Shown here: piece by piece, positions 45,747 to 55,944 of the stretch | Position numbering within the stretch: the stretch's first letter is position 1 | Layout: each line of letters opens with the position of its first letter | Origin: Pleurodeles waltl | Taxonomy: Eukaryota; Chordata; Amphibia; Caudata; Salamandridae | Reading direction: 5' to 3' | NCBI RefSeq assembly: GCF_031143425.1 | Contig: NC_090437.1 | Location: 845,879,978-845,943,977 of the forward strand | Length of the DNA stretch: 64,000 nucleotides | The notes under the pieces: model-generated | Told to the model about the DNA's origin: nothing | The model's database searches: none | Seen by the model: only the letters and a program-made list of their open reading frames with translations | Made by a program: the position numbers and the translations under genes

Positions 45747-46424
45747 GAACAAGTTACTTACCTTCGGTAACGCTTTTTCTGGTGGATACAGTAGCTACTT
45801 ATGGTTTCCTCACCTTATGTATTCTCCCAATGCGCCAGCATTTGATGGAAACTTTTCCTAGCTTTCCATGTCGACGAGGATGTCACAATTACACGGCTCC
45901 GCATGGGACTCCATCTGACGTCATCGGAGCCATAAGAAGTCCTCACCGGCATGCTGATGTCAGTTTCACCCCTTTTTCTTTTTACCGTGCCTTCGAGGCG
46001 GACAGGTGAATACTGACATCACAAGCACAACATGTGCCAACTCAAAATATATATACATAAAAAAATCTTTTATATCTCAAAATGAGATATATATATATAT
46101 ATATTTACACACATAAATATTATCTATAACATCAATAGTACTCTTGGTATGACCAGACAGGCAACAGGGAGGTGGGTGGGACTGTAAGGAATCCACAGGT
46201 AGCTAGTGTATCCACCAGAAAAAAAAGCATTACCAAAGGTAAGTAACTTGTTCTTCTGATGGATACAACTACCTGTGGATACCTAACCTTATGAATAGAA
46301 TCCCAAAGCAGTCCCGAACTCAGAAGTGGGTGCCCGACTGGTCAAACCAAGAAGTCCTGCAAAACAGAACAGGCAAAATGGCCATCCCTCCTCACTTCCG
46401 AGTCTAAACAATAATGCTTTGCTC
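45747..46424 (-). mobile_element. Truncated DIRS end (A subfamily)
   Basis: It begins at the terminus (gaacaagttacttaccttcg) and runs through the same terminal repeat as 4234-4500. An (at)n microsatellite follows at 46086-46104. The internal complementary region has its junction at 46253/46254 (...taacttgttc|ttctgatggatac). It ends inside the complement of the recombinase C-terminus (ggcaaaatggccatccctcc, compare 4855-4875). It stops at about 46424, where similarity to A ends. The rest of the element is absent. Confidence 0.82.
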
Positions 46425-47369
46425 AGAACAGCCCCTAAAGGACACCACAATGAAAATAGCACTTGTAAGAAACATGGTTATGTTACAATATCGTTAGCCC
46501 ATATAGAACATTAGCACATAAAACAAAAGTGTAACCATAACACATTTTCAGGGCTAGCAGAACAACTGCAAAAATATTACAAGCAAGACCCTTAAAACAC
46601 AAATTACTCTCACCTGTAAAACAAAAGTTCCAGCCATGAGAGAGGTAAAATGACACTGAATGAAGAGAGGGGGGTATTATTTTGGGGTCCCTTCTAACCG
46701 TGTGTGGTTAAATAGAGATGATCTAGACAGTGAACGCTTTGAAGGTGGTCCCAATCTCCTTGAACCACCACAGATCTGAGCGAAAATGTTTTGAAAAAGA
46801 ATGCTTGCAAAGCACTATAGGGCAACATTTAGTGAGTGCAGTGAATATTGGTTTTCTGTGTTTTTTTGTAAAGCATTAATCAATTATAAGTGTTTTTGGG
46901 AGAGCTACAGAGCGCAAAGGGGACAGCCAAAAGAAATGACCCTGATTAGGTAACAGTGTGAACATTGTGACCAGCGCCCCAATGCCGCCGATGGAGTTCA
47001 GGCTGTTGGCGCTTTGGGGGCCATGGCTGCCATGGAGCATGAAGGGGAGAGCCAAAAGAAAAAAATAGTTCGCCCACGATAAAGTATATTGGCAATAGAG
47101 GAATTATCCATGTAACAGAGTCAGTCTGCAAGGCGGAAACAAATCCGCCCCAAGGCGGGAAAAACATAAAGCATTTACTAATTACATCAAGGGATTTTTG
47201 AAAGGCAAGCCCATGAACAAGTGAAAGTGATAGGCTTGAGAGGGGTGTGGTTAAAAGCCCACAGTAACAACAGGTTGGAAAGTGCTTGTGCGCTTGAACA
47301 AAAAAGGTGGAGGACTTGGGAAAGATAGACCCAATGCAATATATCCAAGTTTAGTGCAAGGGGAGCTGC
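46425..47369. other. Unassigned sequence
   Basis: No gene seen. The phrase gagagccaaaagaaa recurs (about 46921 and 47047), hinting at an internal duplication of unknown origin. Confidence 0.4.
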
Positions 47370-48409
47370 TTAACCTCTTAGCTGCTGGGCCTCCCCCGTG
47401 CTGAACCCTTTTCTGGCTATTTGGGGTAGTTCGCGCTTAGGCCTTCATAACTTTTTGTCCACGTAAGCTATCCACGCCAAATTTGCGTCCTTTTTTCCTA
47501 CATTCTAGGGATACTAAATGTACCCAGAGTTTGTGGGTTCCCCTAGAGGAGACCAAGAAATTAGCCAAAATACAGCTAAAATGTCGTTTAAAAAAAAAAA
47601 AAAAAAAAAAGGGCTGCTGAAGAAGGCTTGTGTTTTTCCCCCTGAAAATCGCACGAACAAAGGGTTTGCGGTGCTGAAATCACAATCTTCCCAGCTTTCA
47701 GGAACAGGCAGGCTTGAATCAGAAAACCACATTTTTCAACACAATTTAGGCATTTTACTGGGACATACTTAATTTTTACTATTTTTGGTGCTTTCAGCCT
47801 CCTTCCAGTTAGTGACAGGAATGGGTGTGAAAGCTAAGCATTTCTGAAAAGTAGACAAAAGTCTGAATTCAGCAAGGGGTAATTTCTGTAGATCCTACAA
47901 GGGGTTTCCTACAGAAAATATCAGCTGAAATAAAAAAATATTGAAATTGAGCTGAAAAAAACAGCCATTTTTCTCCACGTTTTACTCTAACTTTTCCCTG
48001 CAAAGTCAGATTTTTTAAAGCAATATACCGTTACGTGTGCTGGACTCTAATGGTTGCAGGGATATATAGGGCTTGTAGGTTTATCAAGATCCCTAAGTAC
48101 CCAGAGCCAATAAATGAGCTTCACCTTGCAAAGTGTTTTCATTCTATACCGGGTATACAGCAATTCATTTGGTGAAATATAAAGAGTGAAAAATAGGTAT
48201 CAATAAAACCTTTGTATTTCCAAAATCGGCATAAGATAAGGTGTTGAGAAGCAGTGGTTTTTTGCACATCTCTGAATTCCGGGGTGCCCATACCAGCATG
48301 TGAATTACAGGCCATTTCTCAAATAGACGTCTTTTTTACACACTGTCTTACATTAGGAAGGAAAGAAATGTAGAGAAAGACAAGGGGCATTAACACTTGT
48401 TGTGCTATT

Positions 48410-49250
48410 CTGTGTTCCCCCAAGTCTCCTGATAAAAATGGTACCTCAATTGTGTGGGTAGGCCTAATGCTCGTGACAGGAAAGCCAACATGGACACATC
48501 ACATTTTTCCATTGAATTCAGACGTGTTTTTTGCAAAGTGCCTAGCTGTGGATTTTGGCCTCTAGCTCAGCCGGCACCTAGGGAAACCTACCAAACCTGC
48601 AAATTTTTTAAAACTAGACACCCAGGGGAATCCAGGAAGGGCTGACTTGTGGAGCTCTCACCAGGTTCTGTTACCCAGAATCCTTAGCAAACCTCAAAAT
48701 TTGACTAAAAAAAAACAGTTTTTCCTCACATTTGGGTGACAGAAAGTTCTGGAATCTGAGAGGAGCCACAAATTTCCTTTCACCCAGCGTTCCCCCAAGT
48801 CTCCCGATAAAAATGGTAGGCATAGCCCCTGCGACAGGAAATGCCCCAAAACACAATGTGGTCACATCACGTTTTCCTAAAGAAAACAGAGCTGTTTTTT
48901 GCAAAATGCCTAGCTGAGGATTTTGGCCTCTAGCTCAGCCGGCACCTAGGGAAACCTACCAAACCTGCGCATTTGTGAAAACTAGACACCTAGGGAAATC
49001 CAAGATGGGTGACTTGTGGGGCTCTCACCAGGTTCTGTTACCCAGAATCCTTTGCAAACCTCAATATTTGGAAAAAAACAAAACACTTTTTCTTCACATT
49101 TTGGTGATAGAAAGTTCTGGAATTTGAGAGAAGACACAAATTTCCTTCCACCCAGCATTCCCCCAAGTCTCCCGATAAAAATGGTACCTCACTTGTGTGG
49201 GTAGGCCTTGTGCCCGCTACAGATCACACAACGGTCAATGTTGGTCCTCA
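48410..49250. repeat. ~370-bp tandem repeat, about 2.3 copies
   Basis: cccccaagtctcc(t/c)gataaaaatgg occurs at about 48416, 48791 and 49160. ttttggcctctagctcagcc occurs at about 48553 and 48921, a period of 368-370 bp. Copies differ by substitutions and small indels. Confidence 0.88.
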
Positions 49251-49864
49251 CATGAGGCAATTGTTGACCCTGGGGTGATCCATTCCTGACGCAGGCACTA
49301 CGTATAGGAACTCAAGTGGGATAGTGTTTTTATCAGGACAGGTGAGGAATCACTGGGTGGTAGGACTTTTGTGGATCCCAGCATATTCCTGTAGTTTGTG
49401 TGACAGAAATACAAGAAAAATAGAGTTTTTATTTAACATTTCAGCTTTGCAGGGTATTCTGGGTAAGAAAACTTTGGGGAATACACACAAGTCACACCTC
49501 TGTGGACTCCCCCGGATGTCTAATTTCCAGAAATGTTTGGGTTTAATATGTTTCCCTATATGGCCGCCGAACCCAGGACCAAAAACACAGGTGCCCGCCT
49601 TACAAAACCGGTTTATTTTGTGATAGATAATTTTGATGTCTCCACAATACGATTTGGGCGGTGGAATTTGGGGCTGAACTGAATTGGGGAGCTCCCAAGA
49701 GAGCACTCTCTCTCTCTGCTTGCCGACGCATTCACCTGCTCTCTGGGTTGGGCTAACCCACTAATGCCCCATTGCACAGACTGTGCCTGCGAAGGGACAG
49801 CAGGACTGTCCTCATCACCTTCCTCATAATTACTGGAAGAGGAGTTATTGAATGGGACTCCTCT

Positions 49865-50010
49865 GACTAAAAATCACTCCCATAGTCTGCGCCATTGTCC
49901 TATCCCTCAGATGCTGTCTCAGTATCTGCTGTCTCAGTCTCTGATCCTATGTCAGAGCTGTCCTCTATAACCCGAATGACGGCGTTAGCAGCAGTCATCC
50001 ATCAGGATGC
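49865..50010 (-). pseudogene. Possible N-terminal remnant of a piggyBac transposase
   Basis: On the minus strand a frame reads NAVIRVIEDSSDIGSETET followed by more Asp/Ser/Glu/Thr and then a stop. An acidic, Ser-rich N-terminus is typical of piggyBac transposases, and the position inside a piggyBac-like element supports it. The DDE core and C-terminal zinc domain are not found. The evidence is compositional only. Confidence 0.3.
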
Positions 50011-50597
50011 CATCTCTGCTACTGGCTAAACTGTTGCTCTAAAACACTAGCCTACGTAGACAGTCACAAAATTGCTGCTGTGTGTGTGATACGTGCAACA
50101 GTTGAGGTCACCTTACCTGCGCTTCTTCCCTCAATCAGCACGCTCTTTCAAGACACTCAAAAAACACCTTGTCACATACCATTCGTCACAGTCTTTAGCA
50201 CCTCCTGCGCCCAGTCCAACAATCATTATTGGTGCTCCCACTCCCATGTCCTCCTTCTCGGATTCCCTCATTACCACCCAGCAAAAGTGCCCTTCATCTC
50301 TCCATAGCTTCTCCCCCCTGCACATACATTTCATTTGTATTATAGCGCAGGTAATGGCTGACTTTACTAATGTACTCAGCTATTTACATAAAATACAGAT
50401 TTGCTCTTTGCAGTAGGCATATAAACCTTCTGCGCTTCTTTATGGCACTAAAACTGACACTAGACAAAAGTCTGATCCTTTTGTAGCAGAAACATAATCA
50501 CAAGACTTACTTGACTTTTGTATTGCTGCCTAAAAGCTACAGTTGAAGTATGTGCATTGCTTTGAAGACACAAGCTGCAACTGCAAGACAACTGGTG

Positions 50598-50631
50598 GCA
50601 AATATATATATATATATATATATATTTATAA

Positions 50632-50664
<33 letters not shown>

Positions 50665-50755
50665 AAGAGAGAGAGAGAGAGAGAGTGAGAGTGGGTCTGG
50701 TTTTCCTGGAGGCCGATCACAGCCCCCAGGGAAACCACACATGCATTGAAAAAAG

Positions 50756-50792
<37 letters not shown>

Positions 50793-50990
50793 TAGATATA
50801 TCTATTATCTATCTACATAGATATATCTATATCAATAGATATATATATATATATATATATATCTATATCTATAGATATATCCCTGTAGATAGATATATCT
50901 ATCTACATAGATAGATCTATATCTATATATAGATCTATATCTATATATATATATATATATATAGATATATATCTATATTGTTTTTAGTAG
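50598..50990. repeat. Compound microsatellite: (TA)n, (GA)n, (TATC/GATA)n
   Basis: (ta)n at 50598-50664, (ga)n at 50665-50686, a unique spacer, (ta)n at 50757-50792, then gata/tatc mixtures to about 50980. The spacer at 50696-50740 can itself fold (ggttttcctgg ... ccagggaaacc). Confidence 0.93.
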
Positions 50991-51134
50991 TTGTATGATT
51001 TCCTTGGGGCCCAAAATGGCGCAATCGCACCCCCCAGTGTTCACCTCCCTTCATATTAAAAAATATGCCTGGGTGGGGGCGGCCCATTTTCCGAGGGGGG
51101 CGACCTCCCCAAGTGAAATCCCTGGTGTCTAGTG

Positions 51135-51250
51135 GTGTTTCCTGGCCCTCGATCGCAGCTGTGCTGCGATCGAGGGCCAGGAAACACGTTCAGGAAGGCC
51201 TTGTGTGAAAGGGGAGAGTCTTCCCTTTCACACGGGGCCTTCCCGAACAT
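51135..51250. repeat. Subterminal hairpins of the piggyBac-like element
   Basis: Arms 51135-51159 and 51163-51187 pair perfectly over 25 bp around the loop tgt (gtgtttcctggccctcgatc ...). Directly after, about 51190-51249 forms a second hairpin (gttcaggaaggccttgtgtg ... ttcacacggggccttcccgaac in part), with a few mismatches. Confidence 0.9.
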
Positions 51251-51471
51251 CGGGAAGGCCGCTTGAGGCCATTTTCCCCATCGGAGCAGGAAGCGGCCAT
51301 GACGTCACGCTGACATCACAAAGGGGCGTGTTGGGGGAGACACGGAAGATCTTCTGTGTCTCCCGGGGGTTTAAAAAAAAAATAATAATCCTCGGGTGCG
51401 ACGCACCAGAGGATTTTTTAACTCCCTCCCTGGTGTCGGCCACTGGTCGTGACCCGCACCAAAGGGGTTAA

Positions 51472-52242
51472 GGCCAGGCTGAGTGGATCACTTCCATGAT
51501 TCTATAAATCAGCAGCAGGGTGGGTGGTTAGCTCTGCTCTGCCTGCAGAGTTAACTGAGTTTTTGGCACTCTGTGCTCCTCTTGGAGTGCAAAGTTCAGC
51601 CAAAAACTCAGCCAGCACTGGCAGCGGAGAGGAGCTCACTGCATGTGCACTTCAGCCCAGTTATGGACCACATAGAGCAAGCACATACAGTCTGGCCTGA
51701 CATCGGTCAGCGGCGTGAGCTGCATCAAGCTGCGGGGCTGCACCGGTGCCAGCTCAAGATCCTGGCCTCCCTCCTTTCACTGTCTTCTGCAGCCGGGGAG
51801 TAGGGGGCAGAGGGAGGTGGAAAGTCAGGATGCAGGCAACGGGGACTGGACCCAGCATTCAGCCAGGTAAGACCCTTGTTTCGATTTCTCTTCTGAGCAC
51901 AGACAGGGGTTGCACTGGACATGGAAACTATTTGCATCAAGGGGAGGTTTGTGTGCTTGAAAAAAAGCAAACTTGCAATCAGAGCTCCACTTGAAAAGAA
52001 CCTGTCTACCCAGAGTCCCTTGGAAAGGAAGTGGTGTTATGGGTGCTGAGACCAGCAGGGAGAGCTGGAGACTGGGGGAGCATCAGCTGCTGAGTGTAGT
52101 CCGGCAGCCTCCGCCTGAAAGAGATGTGTTTGGCCTGAGAGAGTGCCTTAGAGCCCAGTGGCAAACACGGGTAGGCATACCAGGCTGCTGCTGGTGAGTT
52201 GGTTTGCTGCTGCTAATGCTGGGCCCTAAAGAAAGGGTGGTC
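51472..52242. other. Unassigned GC-moderate sequence
   Basis: No gene seen. Several short open frames on both strands lack motifs. This segment adjoins the 5S-derived fragment and may belong to the same repeat. Confidence 0.4.
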
Positions 52243-52307
52243 TGAGTACTACTAACCAGGCCCAACCTTGCTTAGCACTTCTGAGATCAGGCGCATAATT
52301 CAGGCCA
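52243..52307 (-). pseudogene. 5S rRNA-derived fragment (5S pseudogene or SINE part)
   Basis: On the minus strand the sequence reads cctgaattatgcgcc, then tgatctcagaagtgctaagc, then aaggttgggcctggttagta. These follow vertebrate 5S rRNA in order: CCTGAACACGCCCGA, TGATCTCGGAAGCTAAGCAGGG and GGGCCTGGTTAGTACTTGG. About ten bases between the first two blocks are deleted, and similarity fades after the C-box start. The A-box and intermediate-element positions are recognisable. Whether it is a lone pseudogene or the head of a 5S-type (SINE3-like) SINE is not resolved; it is not a functional 5S gene. Confidence 0.75.
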
Positions 52308-53034
52308 GGGTTCTGAGCAGCCAGTAGAAGGGGAATTAGTGGCCTGGCAGGAAAACTAGCAAATTGCTTGCAATAATCTGGCTGCAGAATAAATGCAACT
52401 ACAGGTTGGCATTTCCTGTGAGTGGATAACAGTCATTCTTTATCTTCATGCGAGGGCATCACGCAATATCGGACACATAAAAGTGGGGCCCAATGAATAG
52501 GGGCTGGTGTTACTTTCTTCTTTTAGGTGAAAGAAACAAATGGTTGCTCCTGACTGACTTCCCATTATACAATTACCGGTATAAATATGTCATGTACACA
52601 GTCATTCATGGCTAAATAACCAGTTTGTCTTTTAGTAGGTCATAGAACCATTAGAAGTCAAGTAACTCACTGGCAGCTTAGGTGGGGGTGCGGTCCGCAA
52701 TATCTAATGTAAACTACGTATTCAGGGCTCGTGCAGCTGGGGACAGCTGCAAGATGCACAATCTGAACTACAAGCTGCTTCTTCGGGTGAAACAGGGTAG
52801 AGTGGGTGCCCCCAATTTTTAATAACATTTTGTGGCGGCTCATCTCAAGTGGATGGCCTTGTTGCTTCCTTCTGATGTTATCCTCTCAGGTTTATATACC
52901 AATTCATAGCATATTCTAAATTGTATTGCTCTATATTTTGGATCTGGCCCTATAATTCTAATGGCCAGACTTCTTCTTGGTCATCATTGACCAATCTCCA
53001 TACCAGATACTACACCAAGCTCAGCCTGTGACTA

Positions 53035-53385
53035 TCAATACCAAGTGTATCTAAAACATATTGTGACGTGGACATTCATTCAAAACACTTGTAAATAATA
53101 TAATCATTACCTTATACTCTGTAATGCATTGCTCTAGGTCTTAAAAACCACAGAGAGTTAACATGCCTGCTGCAAAGCACTTGTAACATGCAGATCACAG
53201 AATTGTATTTTAATATAGCTAGATAAGTGGGTTACTGCTTTTGTCACAGATATCGTTTTGTTACTTGCAGTTTATTGGTTACTATCCTTCTACTACTCAA
53301 TACCAAGTGTATCTAAAACATTTTGTGACGTGGGCATTTATTCAAAACACTTGTAAACAATATAATCATTACCTTACACAGTGCG
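53035..53385. repeat. Direct duplication, ~87 bp, offset 262 bp
   Basis: tcaataccaagtgtatctaa ... ataatcattacctta occurs at 53035-53117 and again at 53297-53379 with a few substitutions. The 175 bp between the copies differ, so this is either a partial tandem duplication or the ends of an inserted element. Confidence 0.85.
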
Positions 53386-53409
53386 TTCTGTGTGCTGAAA
53401 ACGCCGCAG

Positions 53410-53485
53410 AATTCTAAGCTGACTCCGCGGAATTCCATGGAATCGAACTACATAAACTCCGCCCACCACTACAAATATTCAGGAA
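53410..53485. repeat. Fragment related to 31490-31575, opposite orientation
   Basis: Read in reverse, tggtgggcggagtttatgta and gattccatggaattccgcgg match the motif order at 31490-31575. It carries a small palindrome (ccgcggaattccatgg). Confidence 0.45.
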
Positions 53486-54840
53486 GTTATTCCTCTCTGG
53501 GACAAAGCCATTCAGCTCCGCATGTACGAGGTGCAGAATCACACACTGGATTCTGGTGGATCTTGTAATCCATATACTCTCTGTGCTACTTTATGATGAG
53601 TTAAAACTGCTGCTAAACAAAAGTCAGATTCTCAATTTTCCAGTAGGTACATTAAGCAACAGAGCTACCTTGACATTTCTATTACTGCTTGAAAGTTGTT
53701 AGGCACACAAGGAACTCTGCAGCAGGTGATTTAAAGCCCATAAAACTTTTCAAAATTCAGCACTGTTCACACAGCCCCAAAGCAGGCCCAGATCTGAGTC
53801 ACCAGTTTGTTTGAATAGTTTTTCATTAGGTTTCCTTAAGGGTGAATAGTTCTTTTGTGATAGGGTAAAGTACCTTCCAAAGACTATGGCTTTGTGCTCC
53901 TAAAGATCTCTCGTCATGCTGTTGATTTGGTTTTCAGGTACCTACAATTGTCATTCGGATTTCAGGTGCCAGGTTGAGATTCGTGGCTGCATCATGACTG
54001 AGAATATGTTTCTGCGGGCGGTTGAAAATGCCTTGTGAAAATGTTTTTCACTCTGAATTTAATTGTGACTTGCTCAGGGGTGTAGTCGAGTGTTTTAAGT
54101 ATGGGTTTTTGCCCCTCATCAAGCTACTTGTGTAGGGCTCGAGAAGATCATACTGAAATCGTCGAGTCTTTTTAAATGTCTCTTCCCTCTCTGCCTGCGC
54201 GCCTTCTTTCCTTGTCAAAATGTTGCTCCCTTTTTCCAATGATTCATCACTTGTATTGTTCCTACTTCCTTCAGATGATCTTTGCTCTGTGGGACCCAAT
54301 GGAGCTCACACTAACTCTTTGTACTTCTTTGTGCAGCCCAGCCTCCTCTCAGCACCTTCATGGCTTTCTTCATTGACTCCCACAGTTATGGTCACTATCA
54401 ACACTCCAACAACAGTTGCATACTCTCAGTAGTTAGTGTGGCTATAAATCATCAGCTCCCCCAAAAGCTGCTGGCCTTCACTAGCAACTGTGCCTCCCCC
54501 ATCCTTAACTGCACCATATACATCCATCTAGACACCTAGGCATTGCAGGGTTTGCTCGGACGCATTCTGACCACAGTTTACTTGCAAGTAGCGTAAATGG
54601 TGGGCCCAGTCCTATCTGTCAAGCTCACAACACTGTACTTGTGCATGAGAAAACATTCTGTGTTACAATAAGCCTTCAATTTAAAGAGTGCTTACTTTTT
54701 GCTAATCGGAAATTGGAAAATGTGTCACTTATCAATGGACAAATGAGGAAAAGCAGTTTCTATTTGCTCATGTCTGTTTATATTTTATTTATGTTGTGGA
54801 ACTTTCAAGAGATCCACATAAAAATATCAAAACATATAGG

Positions 54841-55433
54841 TGGTCATTCCGATTCAACCGCCGCCCGCCAGGCGGGAACCGCCATTTGCCCGCTCCGTGG
54901 TCAGAAGACCGCTGCCGGCATTCTGACCTTCCTGCTGGACCGGCGGGCGCTAACTATGTTAGCGCCCGCCGGCCCAGCGGGAAGGAGGGCTGCAACACAG
55001 AAGCCGGCTCCGAATGGAGCCGGCGGTGTTGCGGCCGTGCGACGGGTGCAGTTGCACCCGTCGCGCTTTTCACTGTCTGCAAGGCAGACAGTGAAAAGCC
55101 AGCCGGGGCCCTGTTAGGGGGCCCCTGCACTGCCCATGCCAGTGGCATGGGCAGTGCAGGGGCCCCCAGGGGCCCCAAGACACCCGTTCCCGCCAGCCTC
55201 TTCCTGGCGGTGACAACCGCCAGAAACAGGCTGGCGGGAAGGAGGTCAGAATCCCCATGGCAGCGCTGCTTGCAGCGCTGCCATGGCGGATTAGCCCAGA
55301 CGGGGCAAAATCGTCGGGAAACCGCCGGCCCCGGTTTTCTGACCGCGGATTTACCGCCGTGGTCAGAATGGGCTAGGAAGCACCGCCAGCCGGTTGGCGG
55401 TGCTTCCGTCATTCATGGCCCTGGTGACCCCCA
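54841..55433. mobile_element. GC-rich multi-hairpin element (MITE-like)
   Basis: This is a sharply bounded GC-rich block in AT-rich surroundings. It starts tggtcattccgattc and consists of consecutive inverted repeats. Perfect arms include 54940-54954/54958-54972 (15 bp), 55039-55050/55053-55064 (12), 55066-55080/55084-55098 (15), 55117-55141/55143-55167 (25), 55255-55269/55272-55286 (15) and 55377-55388/55395-55406 (12). Near-perfect ones are at 54899-54928, 54992-55032, 55187-55240 and 55337-55368. The ggtcattccga start and a degraded gtcattcatggccctgg end suggest a terminal inverted repeat. Open frames of up to 221 codons on both strands are by-products of GC-rich composition. Confidence 0.85.
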
Positions 55434-55944
55434 TAATTACAAAATAATCAAATTATCTTAACCATCACAAAAAACATCATATCAATTTCACAGTAATATA
55501 AGGTATATTGCACATAGAGTGCGTGCCCCCAACATAAGAGATAAAAGAGTAACTATCGAACCTCAATATAGAATAAAAACACCATAAAGCTTTTTTGATT
55601 TCTATACAAATAAAATAAAATCGAAAGCAGATCCCTAATGAGCACAAGTGAAAGATTATATCAAACATTATTAGTATAACTTTAAGAAACATTTAAAAAA
55701 GTTAAAAATTCTAAAGCAAAACATTTCATTATGGGGAGCATAAAGTGCATTTAAGAACATCATAGCAGAAAGAATTGATAATTGAAACAGATAGGCCTCA
55801 GCCACTTCCGCCGGCATGGTAATAAGGCAGGCCATATAAAGAGGACATGAATGAGATCATGGATGCCCCTTTGACACCAATTATAAATCGGCGATATGCC
55901 ATACCATTTAGCCAACAAAGGATTTAATGGAAGCAAACCCTATC

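Larger units (their letters stand above)
47370..51471. mobile_element. piggyBac-like element (4.1 kb, TTAA target), non-autonomous
   Basis: It is flanked by TTAA at 47370-47373 and 51468-51471. The ends read cctcttagctgctgggc at the left and, complemented, cccctttggtgcgggtc at the right, giving an imperfect inverted repeat CCYCTTWGSTGC...GGG of the CCC-type expected for piggyBac. The body contains a homopolymer A run (47588-47610), ~370-bp tandem repeats, a possible acidic transposase remnant, microsatellites and subterminal hairpins. No DDD transposase core is visible, so mobilisation would need a relative. A composite of two related copies cannot be excluded. Confidence 0.75.
52308..54840. 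other. Unassigned sequence with a direct duplication and a shared repeat fragment
   Basis: No gene seen. It contains the duplication at 53035-53385 and the repeat fragment at 53410-53485. Confidence 0.4.

Noticed and set aside
47518..47772. 84-codon frame with a lysine run
   Set aside because: The Lys run comes from the A homopolymer at about 47588-47610 inside the piggyBac-like element.
50598..50990. Tandem units considered as a CRISPR-like array
   Set aside because: They are simple-sequence microsatellites without unique spacers of regular length, in a eukaryotic context.
51573..52197. Several short frames considered as exons of a host gene
   Set aside because: No consistent splice-site pattern or recognisable domain; the segment is next to a 5S-derived repeat.
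54796..55461. 221-codon open frame and its antisense partner
   Set aside because: Both run through the multi-hairpin GC-rich element; stop codons are rare there because of GC content, and the palindromes make both strands open.
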